From Prostheceraeus crozeri (lineage: Eukaryota > Platyhelminthes > Polycladida > Euryleptidae), in assembly GCA_907163375.1 (NCBI GenBank), contig CAJQUW010000623.1:248001-312000 (forward strand): a stretch of DNA of 64,000 nucleotides, read 5' to 3'. The translations under genes and the position numbers were made by a program. The first letter of the stretch is position 1, and the number at the start of each line of letters is the position of its first letter. The notes beneath the pieces are model-generated. The model made no database searches. It saw only the letters and a list, made by a program, of their open reading frames with translations, and had not been told where the DNA came from. Below are positions 43,401 through 55,375 of the stretch, piece after piece.

Positions 43401-46400
43401 GCGCTCACACAGGGAGAGGACTTCCGAGTGGTTGTTTCGCTCCATATGATGCCTTAACAGTTGCTCGTAGTCACCAAGACGAGTGCACATGAGCAAATAG
43501 CCTCGCTCAAAGCTGTGCACGTGACAGGAAAGGAGAGCCTCTTGGCACTGATCTTGTCCTGTGTCTTCCAGCAAAGTCATCATCTTCGCCTCCAGTTGAG
43601 CATCTCCACCACGAGCTGACCAGTCATCAAGGTAGAGATCTAGAAGCATGCGCTGCACACTGGCGTCCTTGTAAGGTAACTGCAGTTCAACGAACGCTTC
43701 CAGGAAGTCAATCCAACCACTCCTGTGTAATAGATGGACAAGCTAAATAACAAGGAAGAGAACAAGAACATCACTTTGCTCGGTTAGGGGTTAAGAAATG
43801 CGAGAAGCAATGCGGCAGCCATTGCATATTGCATATTGTGACAGTTCTGTCAACAGATTGTCACTGGCTGTCGATGACAGTGATAGCAAAATTGTGAAGG
43901 CATACTTTGAAGTTAAAAATAATTTTACTCCAACCATTTAACTAAACTACTGCATGAGTTGACGACCATTTTGATGCGTGAAGTAGAGCACCTTTAATGT
44001 TAATATTCGATAACAATATTACTAACAAGTTTACTCTGAATGTTTATTCCACACTTCTCTGGAGATATGTCATTTATCTGCATATTCTAAGTGTTTAATC
44101 TACTAGTAGATTTAATGTGTCCACAAAACTAGGAAAGCATGCATATCTACAAAACCGGACAATGCATAGCCATGGAATCGTGAAATAAATATATTTTATC
44201 ACTGTGAATTCATGAAGATGAATGCCCAATCAACTCTTATCAAAAGCTGTGTACTCACCTCGTCATCGGTTCGTAGAATATGTAGCTTTTGATACGCGTA
44301 GATTACGGACATTTTTGAAGTATGTTTCTCTTTATAGTAGCATAATAATGATACAAACATAATGATTAACAAACAATACTTATCAACTTGACACACCCAA
44401 AGTAATGATTATGGAAGACTACCGTAAATGTTTAGAGAGACCTACAACGATAATCTGGACAAATAAAAAGGAAAAGTCAATTGCATCAGATAGTTCTGGC
44501 TAAGAAAGCCCTTGCATCAGACCTACCAAGAGAGATGCTGAGCTGTTAGTACATCTCTCAATCTGAAAATCGGGAGTTGAAGAATGGCTTGTTATGAACA
44601 TGCGTGAACCTGTATTTCCCCTGTACTTTAAATAGTCGCCTGTACTTAAATCAGTCGTGAATGGTCCGGTACGAACTTTTATAAGTTGCGATCTCTAATA
44701 TTTCTATACTTGACAGACAATCGGAACTGCATATGTTTCATATAAATATAATATATATTGCCTATATATATACAATATATATTGCCTGTATTGCCTATAA
44801 AAGGACGATGACATCTGAGAATGCGCTAAATATTCAATCCGATACACAGACCGGTCATATTTAAAAATATGCTTTATGAAAGATTCTTCTCCCATCTCGG
44901 TTCTGGATGGACTCAGAATGCTAGGTTCCGGTTCCGGATAGATTCAATTTTGCTTAAGTCGTCTCCGACAAACGAAATTTTGAAATATTTGCCTCCGGAC
45001 TCACGAAATTTTGCAACTCCGGCTCTGGATGATGCAAAATTTGAGCCCCGTTACATCCCTAACATTCAGCGTCCGATAAAATTGCAAGATATCATAGATT
45101 GACCTCACCTGTTATTGATAAATATGAGACGATAGTCTTCAAGCATATGAGCCTCCAATTTGGCACCGCTAGCAGCGAGAGACTGAGTCTGTCGGGTGCA
45201 TAGCGTGCGTAAGAGATTTGTGCTCTCTTCGGGTAGTTGGGCCATAAGCAGCTTCCCATATTCATCCATGAAACGCAATGCTGTGTTGGTGTCGAGACCC
45301 TCTATATAACGCAGAGCTTCATCTGGTCGAGCCATGTTCTCTACCTGAATCTTAACAAACCAAGCATGGACTGCATATTTCTTAGCCAATACTAAAGCAA
45401 GAGCATAATACCCAGCTTGCCGAAGTACCTTTATCGCCGTCTCCGCATTGAATAGAACCTGAAATGAATCGACGCGATATAATTGCACAGTATCAAAAAA
45501 CAGAAAACGTACGTATAATGATAAGTACGTATAATTTATGTAGGAATAGGCTTTGCAAAAAATGTCCTTAAATTAAAAACAGAAAATAAAAAAACTTTCT
45601 AATCTTATGCCCGTTCTCAATCTCTAATAACAATCCACGTACATCATTTAATTGATTGAAAACAAAAATTCAATTAAAATAGCATCAATTTCTGCTACAA
45701 TCACTTGCATGTCCTCCTAAATTGAATTGTCAGAAAAAAGAGCTATTTTCTCCTTCCAAAGTTTACACACATGGATGCTCGGCGGACCTTTCGTATAAGG
45801 AGCAGGAATAAAAACATAATGTACTTAGCGCTTCGGGACCAGGCCCTTTTTCATAGAGTACCAACTACAATTAGAATGAGTCAGGAAATCTTCTATCCAC
45901 CTCACGACTTAGCATCGATCCTGTGAGAAACTTATTGATTAGAGATAGGTGCCAAACTGTCGATCGCCTTTTTGTAAAGTGATACTATGAGGCAAGAATG
46001 CTGCCTGCGGAAAGAACATTTCCAAATCCACATTGACTGTCTTGGTCTTCACCAAGCTTGAAATGTTGTGAGAAATATTACTTGATTGGGAAAAATATTA
46101 CAAAAAAGCTAGAAAACTCACTAGGACAATTAATGAATTTCATGAAAGCTTCATAATCCCTATACACTCCTTAGCAAGAATTAGTTCTGCAGACAGGTTA
46201 GATATATGAAACGATAATCGTCTTTTCCTTCGTTATTTGATTGAGACGTTTAATCCTGGAAAGGTCTTTTAGTGCATAATAAACAAAACACTTCAGTAAA
46301 TCGGTTCCATCAAGAGCCTCTTACAAGAAGGAAATCAATCCTTTTCATTTAGAATTTAGGGACATAAAAGTCATTACCGGTACCGTACGCGTTTGTGCAC

Positions 46401-49400
46401 AGTACAAAAAGTTTTTGTCGACATTTCTCAACACCTTAATCCAAACATTATTCGCGATATCACGGGACAGACTATTGTCGCAAAGAAGTGCTCTTTTTGA
46501 AATTCTCCGCCGGACAAAATATGGTGCAAAATCATTTCAAATTCAAGCTAAGTATGAAAATGAGTTCGAAGAGGTCGTTGTTCCTTAGTCCATTCCAAAA
46601 ACACAGTAGCCTGCACAACGTCCACGCAAATGTTCTTCCTCATCATTGACGCAAAGTCTCTATGAATTCCGAGAAGTCCGTCCTCTGGAGGCCATGATTC
46701 ATAAGGCGCATCATCTGCTCTTTTTAAAAATCAAATTCACTCTGTCAATGCCGAAACATTTGTCTGGTTATTCGAACTTTGGCAAACACCTGCATATACA
46801 AATACATACACTAATGTTGTTTGTTAGTCAACATGCTGTAATTATCTGTAATCTCGCGAAAAATAATCATTTATAAAACTCAATTCATATCTGAAATAAT
46901 GATCATGGTTGTTAGAATAATATGTAAGAGTACTAATAAGCCTTTCCATAGAAAGAAAGAAATATTTAGATACCGCACTGAGTTGACACATCCATTATTT
47001 TGGAGTAATTGTTCAACATCTATGTTCCGCACAGTAAACATGCTTGGATGACTGACAACCACAGTTATCATTCATTTAAAAGGCAGCTCAAGGGTACCGT
47101 CATTAAACGTTATGCATCTTCAATAACAGATCATTCATTACTTTTTAGATGGCATCTAATCTGTGGGTAGGCTATGGGAATACCAGCACATTTGGCGTCA
47201 ACAATTGACTTTATGTCCCAACAAGTAATTCAATGTTTGCTGACGATCTGATAATATCAGGAGAGACAAAAGAGAAGGTCCAAGCGCGGCTGGAAAATGG
47301 CGAAAAGTCCTCGAAACTCATGGTTTACGACTCAGCATAACTAAGACGGTGTACCTCAGCACGAAAGAAAGTGAGCAATCTGCAAGGCATCGAAATCCCG
47401 ACTGTTGATGCTTTCAAATATCTTGGTACAGTGGACAAGTCACCAGGGACGGAATTTTGCCCTAATGAAATCTGCCGGATAATGTGGACAGTCAAAGAGT
47501 CCAAACATTTACAAATGAAAACTCAAACCGATGCATTCCTTTTAAGTACTACTTGTTGCAAAATAAGTCATGGAGAGTGTGATTTCCATGAAAGCAACCT
47601 TCCGAACAAATATCCGCCGGATGATCCTGGAGCTCATAGATACAATGGAAGACGACGACAATATCTCAGCTCATGAGGTGGTGAAGAAGGTAGACATGCT
47701 TCAGGTCAAGTAAATGCTGGCTGCCGCTTGGAAGACCGCCATTAATTGCTGGCGCAATGGGGGATCTCCAAAGATCAGGAAGCCGAAGTTCAACATGCCC
47801 AAGACGTGATGATTAGGTAGACGTGATGAAAGCCTTCAGAGACCAGTTGCATCGCAAGTTCCCACGGAGGCAGGCCAAGAACCTGTCTACAGAAGAAAGG
47901 GATGACCGAGAAAAAGTTGGAAAACTGTGGTAAAAAGTGGGATGAAGGTCAGATCGCTAACCGAAGACATAGCCTCCGACCAAGACATGTGGGACTGTCC
48001 CAGTAAAACTGAGCGTCCGATCACACGGAACTAGTTATACAATGAAGTAGAATTGAGGCAAGACTGCAAATTATACCGAATTACTTTTACATCATTAGTT
48101 TACATCACATGTAACTCACCTTTGTGTCGTCAGAAGTAATAAAAAGATTGAGACTGTTTTCGTCATGTAGCTTCGTATAACAATTGAGCAACAGTGTGGT
48201 ATGATCAGCGGTAGCCAAATGCCGCGTGTGCAGTTCTCGCAAGTAGGCGGTGAGATTGTGAATTCTAGAGGCATCGAGGAACCTACGAATAACATATGAA
48301 GCCTCAACACTTCCAATAGTTCTTATGTACTCTTTCATGGCTCCATCCATGTCACCTTTCTTGTACAGATAATCCCCGTAGCGCCTAAAAATATCGGCCA
48401 TGTTATCTGCATCGAGATTGTGAGACTTAGCAATGCGAACAGCAAGATCATAATTCTTTTTCGTAAACAGGAGATGCAGTTTACTTTGTAGATCCGCTTC
48501 CATGATGCAATGAGCGCTACCATCCTTGCAAATAACAACCACAGCTCCCGCCCACTGTGTCAAGAGAAATTTGGCCTCTGCTGGAAGAGGCGCTGAGTAG
48601 GCAATGAACTGATGAGAAAGATCATATGCAGTGAAGATGTGGAGTTCACCTGCCCCACCAGGCTTCGTCTCACGCGTTATCAACAAGAGATAATTTTTGA
48701 AGAATTTCACAACGACTTTACTTCCTTCAAAACCATAGCATTTGGATTCACCGTGCGCATCGAGAACACGAACGGCATCCTCGCAGGCGACAGCGAAAAG
48801 AGCATCACGTTCAGTTACCGGTCCTGGAGCTTCCATGGGAGATGCACATCCGGGCTCGACTCCTATCTGTAGAAGGGAGTTGATCGTCACTTTCTCTTCA
48901 CTCCACCCTCTACCAGATTCGGACAAGTAGGAAAACACCCTATGATCAGTTGCAATAAATATCAATACTTGCTGATTACCACGTCCTCGTCCGCCAGATT
49001 CTACCAGTCTGAGGGATACTGCAGTAATAGGTCTGTCATCCTGATGCAGAACATGACGACGTGAACGGGTCCTAGTCACGTCACCCTTCATGAGTTGCAC
49101 TAGACCAGTCTCTGTTCCAACTACCATATGGGTGAGACCTTCGTGTACATCAAGACATGCGTACGTGGCTGGAGAAGAGGATGGCGCGGGAGTGGGTTGC
49201 TGTGGTTGCGTTTGAGTCATGCCTGCATACATAGCAACACCAGACAACAATGCTGCTGCTGTTGAACGCTGAGATCGCGGCTGGTTGCCGACAGGAAATA
49301 TGGAAGTGCAGAAAAGTGATCCTTCAGCAGATGCGGTTTTTGCTAAGTTCCAAACTTTGATTCTCAGTTCACCATCGTCGACTCCAACAGTTACTAATAC

Positions 49401-49649
49401 ATCTTGCTGACGAACTTGATGACAAGCAAGAACGGCGCCTTGATAACCCTTGAAATCCCGCACAACCACCATCTGTCGGTCTAACTGAATGATCGTGCCG
49501 TCTGATAAACCCATTGTTAGTAGACCACGCCCACAAGTGGTTGCTACCAAGGATTCCCCATCCATTTGAAATGGCTTTCCTGGATGATCCGGGTCTTCTA
49601 CCACGCTCCGACTGAAGAAATTGAAGCGTGGAGCGGCTGAGAATTTCAT
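37175..49649 (-). CDS. VPS11: VPS11 orthologue, core subunit of HOPS and CORVET
   Basis: VPS11 is a scaffold of the HOPS and CORVET tethers that drive fusion at late endosomes, lysosomes and early endosomes. The minus-strand exons found are 48120-49649, 45109-45458, 43266-43742, 40347-41110 and 37175-37460. Diagnostic matches to human VPS11 include YIRTIGSVEASYVIRRFLDA, RIHNLTAYLREL, ADHTTLLLNCYTKL, ETAIKVLRQAGYYALAL and the RING segment CSICKHDLDLPAVFF. Domain order is beta-propeller, CHCR solenoid, coiled coil, RING-H2. Exon borders are canonical, but exon 2 ends in phase 2 and exon 3 starts in phase 0, so a small exon of 3n+1 bases between them is unlocated. The product would be about 1135-1145 residues against 941 in human; the excess is mostly a long tail after the RING. 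Confidence 0.95.
38169..38289. repeat. Short foldback element in VPS11 intron
   Basis: 38169-38211 and 38244-38289 are inverted copies (GCAGATGGTACATTCAAGGC and complement) around a loop of about 32 bp. Confidence 0.9.
39150..39275. repeat. Diverged CATAC-type repeat unit
   Basis: Words such as AAGCATGAAGTGGGTATGAA and TTGAAATCATGCTATAAAACT recall the units of the 20509-21729 element. A single weak copy in a VPS11 intron. Confidence 0.4.
40347..41110 (-). CDS. VPS11: VPS11 exon 4: coiled coil, RING-H2 and repeat tail
   Basis: The acceptor TTGTGTTGTAG precedes VRMLANNANTASLAVVKQYI (human VQTLAHNSTATLSVIRDYL). A charged coiled coil follows (EAEDRRIEEEEDLINSYKR), then a RING-H2 with CSIC, FFFCDHSYHQEC and CPRC, all eight metal ligands present (C3H2C3). 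After the RING come a Lys/Pro-rich linker and about five nonapeptide repeats of the type RTDPKPAAT. The donor is CCGAG followed by GTAAGT, phase 2. The plus-strand frame opposite this exon is a shadow of it. Confidence 0.94.
43266..43742 (-). CDS. VPS11: VPS11 exon 3: CHCR solenoid
   Basis: The acceptor is CCTTGTTATTTAG; the exon starts LVHLLHRSGWIDFLEAF. The donor is ATGGTG followed by GTAAGT. It is 159 codons, phase 0 on both sides. It includes SLCERHGASNVDLWVQAVDYFAKRE, matching human SVCERHGEQDPSLWEQALSYFARKE, and ends HIMSPLMV, matching LMPPLLV. Confidence 0.94.
44199..44396 (-). other. VPS11: Candidate site of an unlocated VPS11 micro-exon
   Basis: Between exons 2 and 3 the protein should hold about four to six residues (human PRELK region). 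A sequence CGAACCGATGACGAG followed by GTGAGT at about 44258-44272 would supply R-T-D-D-E and a good donor in phase 0. The only nearby upstream acceptor (TCAAAAG) gives 27 bases, which does not fit the phase of exon 2. The assignment is therefore open. Confidence 0.25.
45109..45458 (-). CDS. VPS11: VPS11 exon 2: CHCR solenoid
   Basis: The acceptor is CGATTCATTTCAG and the exon starts VLFNAETAIKVLRQAGYY. The donor is AACAG followed by GTGAGG. Phase 0 in, phase 2 out. It ends LEDYRLIFINN, which corresponds to human EEFIPIFANN. Confidence 0.93.
47200..48030 (+). mobile_element. LINE reverse-transcriptase fragment in VPS11 intron
   Basis: MFADDLIISGETKEKVQ at about 47233 is the catalytic F/YADD block of a non-LTR reverse transcriptase. 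After a frame change, TVDAFKYLGT at about 47400 is the usual post-RT block. Further on come degraded thumb-like words (KATFRTNIRRMILE in another frame). The frames are interrupted several times (for example a stop after HGL-type sequence at about 47338), so the copy is dead. It is antisense to VPS11. Confidence 0.75.
48120..49649 (-). CDS. VPS11: VPS11 exon 1 (coding): beta-propeller and start of CHCR
   Basis: Start ATGAAATTCTCAGCC at 49649, giving MKFSAAPRFNFFSRSV, which lines up with the human N-terminus around RRFVFFDKEL. An acceptor CATGTTTCAG lies 20 bp upstream, so the 5' untranslated region begins in another exon. The 510 codons hold the seven-bladed-type propeller (VTVGVDDGELRIKVWNL, LTHMVVGTETG, RDALFAVACEDAVRVLD) and the first solenoid helices, ending SDDTK before a GTGAGT donor. 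A Gln/Pro/Ser/Ala-rich loop (QTQPQQPTPAPSSSP) interrupts the propeller at a position where human VPS11 has only a short loop. Confidence 0.95.
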
Positions 49650-49669
49650 ATTGTAGTTTGATGTCAATC

Positions 49670-50867
49670 CTGAAACATGGAAAATATACGTTACTAAGTT
49701 CATGTGAATGGATAGTTAACACAGCCCAAAAAAATAATATTTTAAGTAAATCGAGACAATGCATCGATTAAGTGCTACTTCGACAATGTGTACATATTGA
49801 AATGAAAAACCATGCGCATAGTGCAAAACCTCCTCGGATATTGTTCGATCGATGTGATAATTGTGGATGTGGAGCCGAACTCCGACACAAACATACTCAC
49901 TTTTTGAAGTCGACTAGGAATTTTCATTAAGTTTATTCGATTGAGTATTCCATCCTGATTAAAAATTAGTTCCAAATGTGCGGACCAATTTATGAAAGAG
50001 AACGTCAAATAGCAATTTTCAGACTTAAATTTTAATTTTAGACTGAGTGAAGAGGTTTTGCTATCAATTACAACAGTGTTGCAAACGTCCTGAAGAGAAC
50101 GACGAAAGCGCGAAATCGATCGGTCGACTCTGAGAGTCTACAGAGTGTCTAATTAGATGATTTGAAGACAGTAGCAGAAGAGAAATTTTGACTATTCGAT
50201 GCTAGACATGAAGAAAGAATTATCATTATGGGATAGGAAATTAATCTCGAAGTTGATGAGATGCGTTAAATTGAGATTGGATTAGAGATGGCTCGGGAAA
50301 ACTTAGTCGAACTTACCGACAATCATTATATCCTAGGCCGAGTCAAGCCTAAGACACGGATAAATCAGTTTTAGCTCCATAGGCAAGTAGCACGTTTTAA
50401 ATTCAACCTTTTTAAGGGAAATCATCCTAAACCTAATAGCCTCAATCTCACATGTGTATAAAATAATTAATATTTTAATGGCAAGCAAGAGTATAGCGTC
50501 ATGGTAGAATAGTTGCGTGACTTGTCACGCTTTCTCGAGCTCTGACGGGTCATAGGCCAATATAGGGGTTAGAGATGCGGAGCAGTAGTAAGTAGGACAG
50601 CTTGACTACCACTGTGCGAGCGTCAATTATTTGAATTCGAGTAGTGAGCATCTCGAATGAGCATAGAAATTTCGGGTTCAGTTTCGGCACAATAAGCAAC
50701 ATCAGTGTATTTCAGGTACTACCGGTGTGTCTATTGGATTTCGGGATTGCGATATTTTCGTAGTCATGTGGGACACACTCGTGGTACATTTCATTACACA
50801 ACACGATTAAAAGATTTATTAAAAAGAACAAATTATTGACTAAATAACGGCTGTCAACAAGATCTTT
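49670..50867. other. Upstream region of VPS11, no gene recognised
   Basis: Should contain the VPS11 promoter and a 5' untranslated exon, because an acceptor stands at 49670-49671. Their positions could not be set from sequence. Confidence 0.45.
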
Positions 50868-51341
50868 GATCTACAAACAATATCAAAGATATGTTAATTG
50901 AAGGAAAATTGAAGTTTTCGACCAATATATCAGTTTGGTGTGTTTACTCCAACCATGAGAGATCTACTAACTCTAGTGCCATACTTTTTGGCAAGATATA
51001 GCTTCAGGTCATGAAGTCAAGAAACAATATACCTCTACCTAAAAACTAAACATATCTGAATTCAGTGATCATATTAGTAAAGAAAACATGAAATTTTGAT
51101 CAAATCTTAGCTCAAACATCAAGCATCTAACCACATTTTTGGGAATATCGCACAAAGAAACTGTTTCTAGCACATGATAGAACGCGATAGAAGACATAGG
51201 AAGACACATCGTGCCTAAAGTTATGTAGCTAAAGTTAAATAGATCTCGAATAGTTCAGCGGAGTAAACACAACAAACTGACATATAGGTCGAAAACTTCA
51301 ATTTTTCTTCAATTAACATGTCTTTATCTTTGATCGTGCCT
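50868..51341. mobile_element. MITE with about 85-bp inverted repeats
   Basis: 50868-50951 and 51256-51341 are inverted copies (ATGTTAATTGAAGnAAAATT, GAAGTTTTCGACC, GTGTTTACTCC). The interior of about 300 bp is non-coding. Confidence 0.8.
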
Positions 51342-51499
51342 GCAGATCAATGGAACTCGACAGAACGTGGAATGCGCGCATTTTCGCAGCAGTCTCAGGG
51401 TGTACAACATGCTGTGAAAGCTTCATATTCGGTCTCGTTCCATGCAGAAGGCTCGTCCTGATGGCGGGACTATAAATATGTTTCCACGTTTCCATAGAC

Positions 51500-52228
51500 C
51501 AGAGGTTCCCAATCTGTGGTGCGCAAGGGCTTATCAGATGGTACGCGAGTGCCTATTCGAAGTGGGCTATATGTATCATGATGATAATTTAACCTATCCA
51601 TGTCACAGACTGAATACATTAGGAAAAGTGTAGGTCAGCTTGAGGAAATTAGATCGACGACAAAATTCGATGCAATTTATCACTTTTCATCGTCTCAAAA
51701 GACGCGAAGATTTTTCTTGCGCATAGATTTCATCCTGTCATATCAAACTTTGTATTAGGTTGTTCAGACATCAATGCGACAGGCGATGCAATGACATTTA
51801 TTGAGCGACCGATAGATCGAAATAAACAGAACAAAACCATGCATTTTAGATTATGTTTGAAGCTCAGCAAGCCAAAATTACGCCTTTTGAAAATGCAATA
51901 CAATCATGCCATGTATTGATCAGCTGGTGGAAAACAAGCGGATGCAGTGCTCGCATTAGTTAATATGTCCTTTGTACATATAGCTATTTGCATTAGACTA
52001 AATTAGCGGTGTGAAATTATTATCATTTGTTCGGAAGAAGCATTCTCAACTTATAGAATGACTGCTCTTTGTTTTATGTTTGTTTTGTTAGCAAAATAAG
52101 ATTTTTTTTAAATAAAAAGGAATTATATCTATCCTTACATAAAAGAAATTTCTTTGAGACTAAGTGGTACGCGGCGAACGTGCAAGATCTCAAAAGGTGC
52201 TGAGACATTAAAAGGTTGGTAACCACTG
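51500..52228. mobile_element. Non-autonomous hAT element
   Basis: The left end is CAGAGGTTCCCAATCTGTGG and the right end in reverse is CAGTGGTTACCAACC, a classic hAT terminus. The flanking 8-mers CCATAGAC (51492-51499) and ACATAGAC (52229-52236) agree at seven of eight positions. The 729-bp interior has no transposase frame. Confidence 0.85.
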
Positions 52229-52659
52229 ACATAGACAGTATTTGCTGCAATCATTAAAATTTGATGTTCGAGTATACATCTAAATTTGTATTCAAGATTT
52301 TTTTGTCCAAAGCAAGCACCTGTTGAGATTAGAAGTGAGGCCTCATGCCACTAGATAATTTCAATGAATTTTGCAACTCTTTTAGTGTACAGAACTGTTT
52401 TGTGGCGATTTCATGTAATGTATTGAATAATGCTTTGAGCGTATCCGTTAACAACTATCATGTTTTATCTGCAATTGCTAGCATAGAACATATTTTCTTT
52501 TCAAACAAAAGCTTATTATGATATAGTGATTAACTAATTAAAACTATCAGATTATAGTCAGATTTTCAGTGTGTTGAGTGTTGACACAATGTGATTAATG
52601 ACTCGATAAGCACAAATACTTTTGTTTACTTTTCATGCAAGTGCCCGGTGCCAAAGTCA

Positions 52660-52790
52660 ATAAATATTACATAAATTATTTCGGGGACGACCTCGATTCC
52701 ACCTCGACCTTGACCTCGTAAAACAGCCGACCTCAATCTCGACCTCGACTAAAATCTTATCGAGGTTGCATTACTGGCACTAATGATTTG
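52660..52790. repeat. GACCTCGA micro-repeat
   Basis: Repeated GACCTCGA/CCTCGACCTTGACCTCG words, like subterminal micro-repeats of hAT-type elements, but no matching end was found. Confidence 0.5.
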
Positions 52791-52929
52791 GTTCAACTTC
52801 GATTAAAACATAGGTCGTGTTTCGCGTGCTGTGAGAAGAAGACTGGCACATAAGAAAATTCATCTTCGTCATGTTACTATTCGTTCTCAATCACCGATGT
52901 TGAAGGATTATATGCAAACAAAGAGACAA

Positions 52930-53347
52930 CTGTTTTACCCACCCCTCCCTGTTATTGAGAGAGGTCCAGGGGCCTTCAGCTGTTGGGCGAGCCAACCGCC
53001 CACTCCCAGTGAGGCGGAGTGTGCGTCTGTCTGTCTAGTGAGGAGAAAAATGAAACAAAATACCGTCATGCTGAGCATAAAGGGCATGATCGCCAAAGCC
53101 ACCACTGGTTGTTGAGTATGTTGCTGGCTTTGTTAACGTTGGTGGTGGTTGGTAGGTGTTTTGAGATTTCTTGTTCGATATGTTGCGTGAAGTCCTCCCA
53201 GTTTGCTTTGCTGTAGTCAGTGAAGGTGAATTTGAGGTTTGTGCAGATGTGCGTGTAGTGATTAGTATGGTTAAGTGGTCGGATGTGAGATTGTTGAGGG
53301 CTATCCATGTTGTACGACATGCAGTTTGGCTGCTGACGTTGGATTTG
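52930..53347 (-). mobile_element. LINE endonuclease region, distal part
   Basis: On the minus strand the peptide NHTNHYTHICTNLKFTF, then YSKANWEDFTQHIEQEI, fits the end of an AP-type endonuclease and the linker to the reverse transcriptase of a Jockey/CR1-like LINE. It continues the copy at 55488-55975; the two were separated by the insertion of the 53348-55479 hAT element. Confidence 0.65.
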
Positions 53348-54822
53348 CAGGGCTGCCACTTTTATCAAAAATAAAAACCGGAAAGTCAAATCGGAATGCC
53401 CCCTAGACAACATAGTCGTGGGCCCCCTTAAAGTAAGAAACTTACGATTATTCGATATCACACAACCTGGTAAGTTTTGAAAGCGTTAAAGCAAAAGTTG
53501 GGTCTCTTCTAGTAAAGATGCTTCTTAATCGTCACAGTTAGCAAGTAAATGCATTTAATTATTACTGATGCTTATTCAATAATCAGCTTCATCAAGGTGC
53601 ACTAGAATACATGACTCGAGCAGCTACTATTTTCAGGAGAACCGTTTTTCGAAGGTTAGACAGAGTGTACTACAAAGACCCCTCTACCCTCCCCCTAATG
53701 CAAAATCAGCATGAAGCTGTTGAACGATTGACGATTTCAGCTCGATATAAAGACTGCACATTATCGAATGATCTACATGTAGGCCCATGGATGATTTTAA
53801 TTAACTGTTTCAAAGACAACTTTCTTCATTTCGATCAAAAATTTTACATTCAAATTTATAATGCAGTATTCTCGTGCAGCTTTGCCATTTTCTATTAATC
53901 GTGCCATGACGTCACACGGTGCAAGATCCCGTCTTTATTGTGAAGAATTTTCATGATACCACTAGGTAATTGCTATTCAGCTGTTCTACGTTTGGAAGAA
54001 CGCTTCAGCAGAGCGGTCTGGTCACAGCAAATATCTTCATACAAAATCCATGGTCAGCGCGGTCTAAATGCTTGGGCAAGCCATTTTCCTTGAGAGAGCC
54101 ATCATTCTTTCGAGAAATCGAGAATGTGTGGCAAAATCTTCCTTTCTATACTGCATAAAATATACCGAATGTCATGAAGGATGGAATATCTTCATGCAGG
54201 ATGGAATGCCAGCGCATTACTACAGACCCATCGTAAATTATTTAAACAGCAATTCTCCTAAATCCAAGGATGAGAACGCGGTGTCAGAAAAAAATCCGGA
54301 AGATATCTTCTAGGGACCCAAACGTTACCTTTTCTCGGGCCCATTTTCAGTTTTGATATGATTATAAGTAATCCAAGATTCCATTTTAAATAGTTATGAA
54401 TCTTTATGCGCCTACACATTATATACCATATGCTGCGACTAAAAATACATTAATTATTAAAGCATTAAGGCCATAGATAATAATAAATTAGAGCTCAACA
54501 TTTTTGAGGCAAAGAATCGCAGACAAAACCTCTAGCCTTTTATGAGTGTAACTAGTAGAGCATTGATGTTTTTAAAGCGCCACAGGCGAAACCTGCACCC
54601 TTTTGGGAGTATAACTAGTTCAATTTTGATGTTTTATAAAGAGCCGCAGGCAAAACCTAGAGCCTTTTGGGAGTGCAACTAGTACGGTTTTGATGCTTTA
54701 TAAAGCGCCGCAGGAGAAGCCTACACCATTTTTGGAGAGCATCAAAGCGATCAGAACTCCATTCATAATAGACTCCATAATTCGTATTACAACTTACTCG
54801 TCAAGCATTCCCACCTAAATTT

Positions 54823-54990
54823 ACTTCTTATTTCAAAACCTTAATTTCTTGCGTTTCGTCCTGTTTCTTCAGGATTGACGAAAGGATCACTGACTTCCTT
54901 ATAGAAGAATCTTCTGCTCAAGAGTCAAGCGGATTTTTAGAAAGCATCAGCTTTCAATTTGATCACCCTTCAAAATTGCAGGGTCTTTAA
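54823..54990 (+). pseudogene. Conserved C-terminal coding end of the hAT-like element
   Basis: The frame reads QAFPPKF, then TLISCVSSCFFRIDERI, then EESSAQESSGFLES and a stop at 54988-54990. The opposite-strand copy at 63830-64000 reads QAFPTKF, TLITCVSSCFFKIDEGI, EGSSAQASSGFLKG. Two diverged copies sharing one open frame argue that this was a protein-coding end. I cannot link it to the hAT dimerisation domain with certainty. Upstream frames in this copy are broken. Confidence 0.55.
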
Positions 54991-55059
54991 GGTCCCCTAA
55001 CAATCTGCATAGCCCAGTTCATAATTTTAAAGAGCCCTATATAATCTAAAAAGGCCGCA

Positions 55060-55375
55060 CATGCTCTTATCTTTAACGGTGCCAGTCTCAATACTATAAG
55101 CCCCTTACCATCTCAAAAGGCCCCTCACGATCTTTAACGGTCCTGTTCACAATCTCAAAAGGGCATCCTCACTATCTGAAAGGGGCCCCTTCGCAGTCTC
55201 AAAAGGACCCCTTCACAATCTCGTAAGGGCCCCTTCGCAGTCTCATAAGGGCCCCTTCGCAGTCTCAAAAGGGCCACTTCGCAGTCTCAAAAGGGCCCCC
55301 TCACGATCTTAAAGCGGCACCTTCGCAATCTCAAAAGGGCCATTTCACAATCTTGAAGGGCCCCTTTCAAAATTT
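55060..55375. repeat. Subterminal array of GGGCCC units
   Basis: About ten units of 25-32 bp, each with TCTCAAAAGGGCCCCTTCGC or a variant (GGGCC[A/C]C core). The mirrored array is at 63235-63780 in the other copies of the family. Confidence 0.85.

Noticed and set aside
48612-48930. Plus-strand frames
   Set aside because: They lie antisense to the VPS11 propeller exon, which has clear homology.
55060-55370. GGGCCC units as a CRISPR or coding repeat
   Set aside because: No spacers, imperfect period, and they lie in the subterminal part of a transposon.
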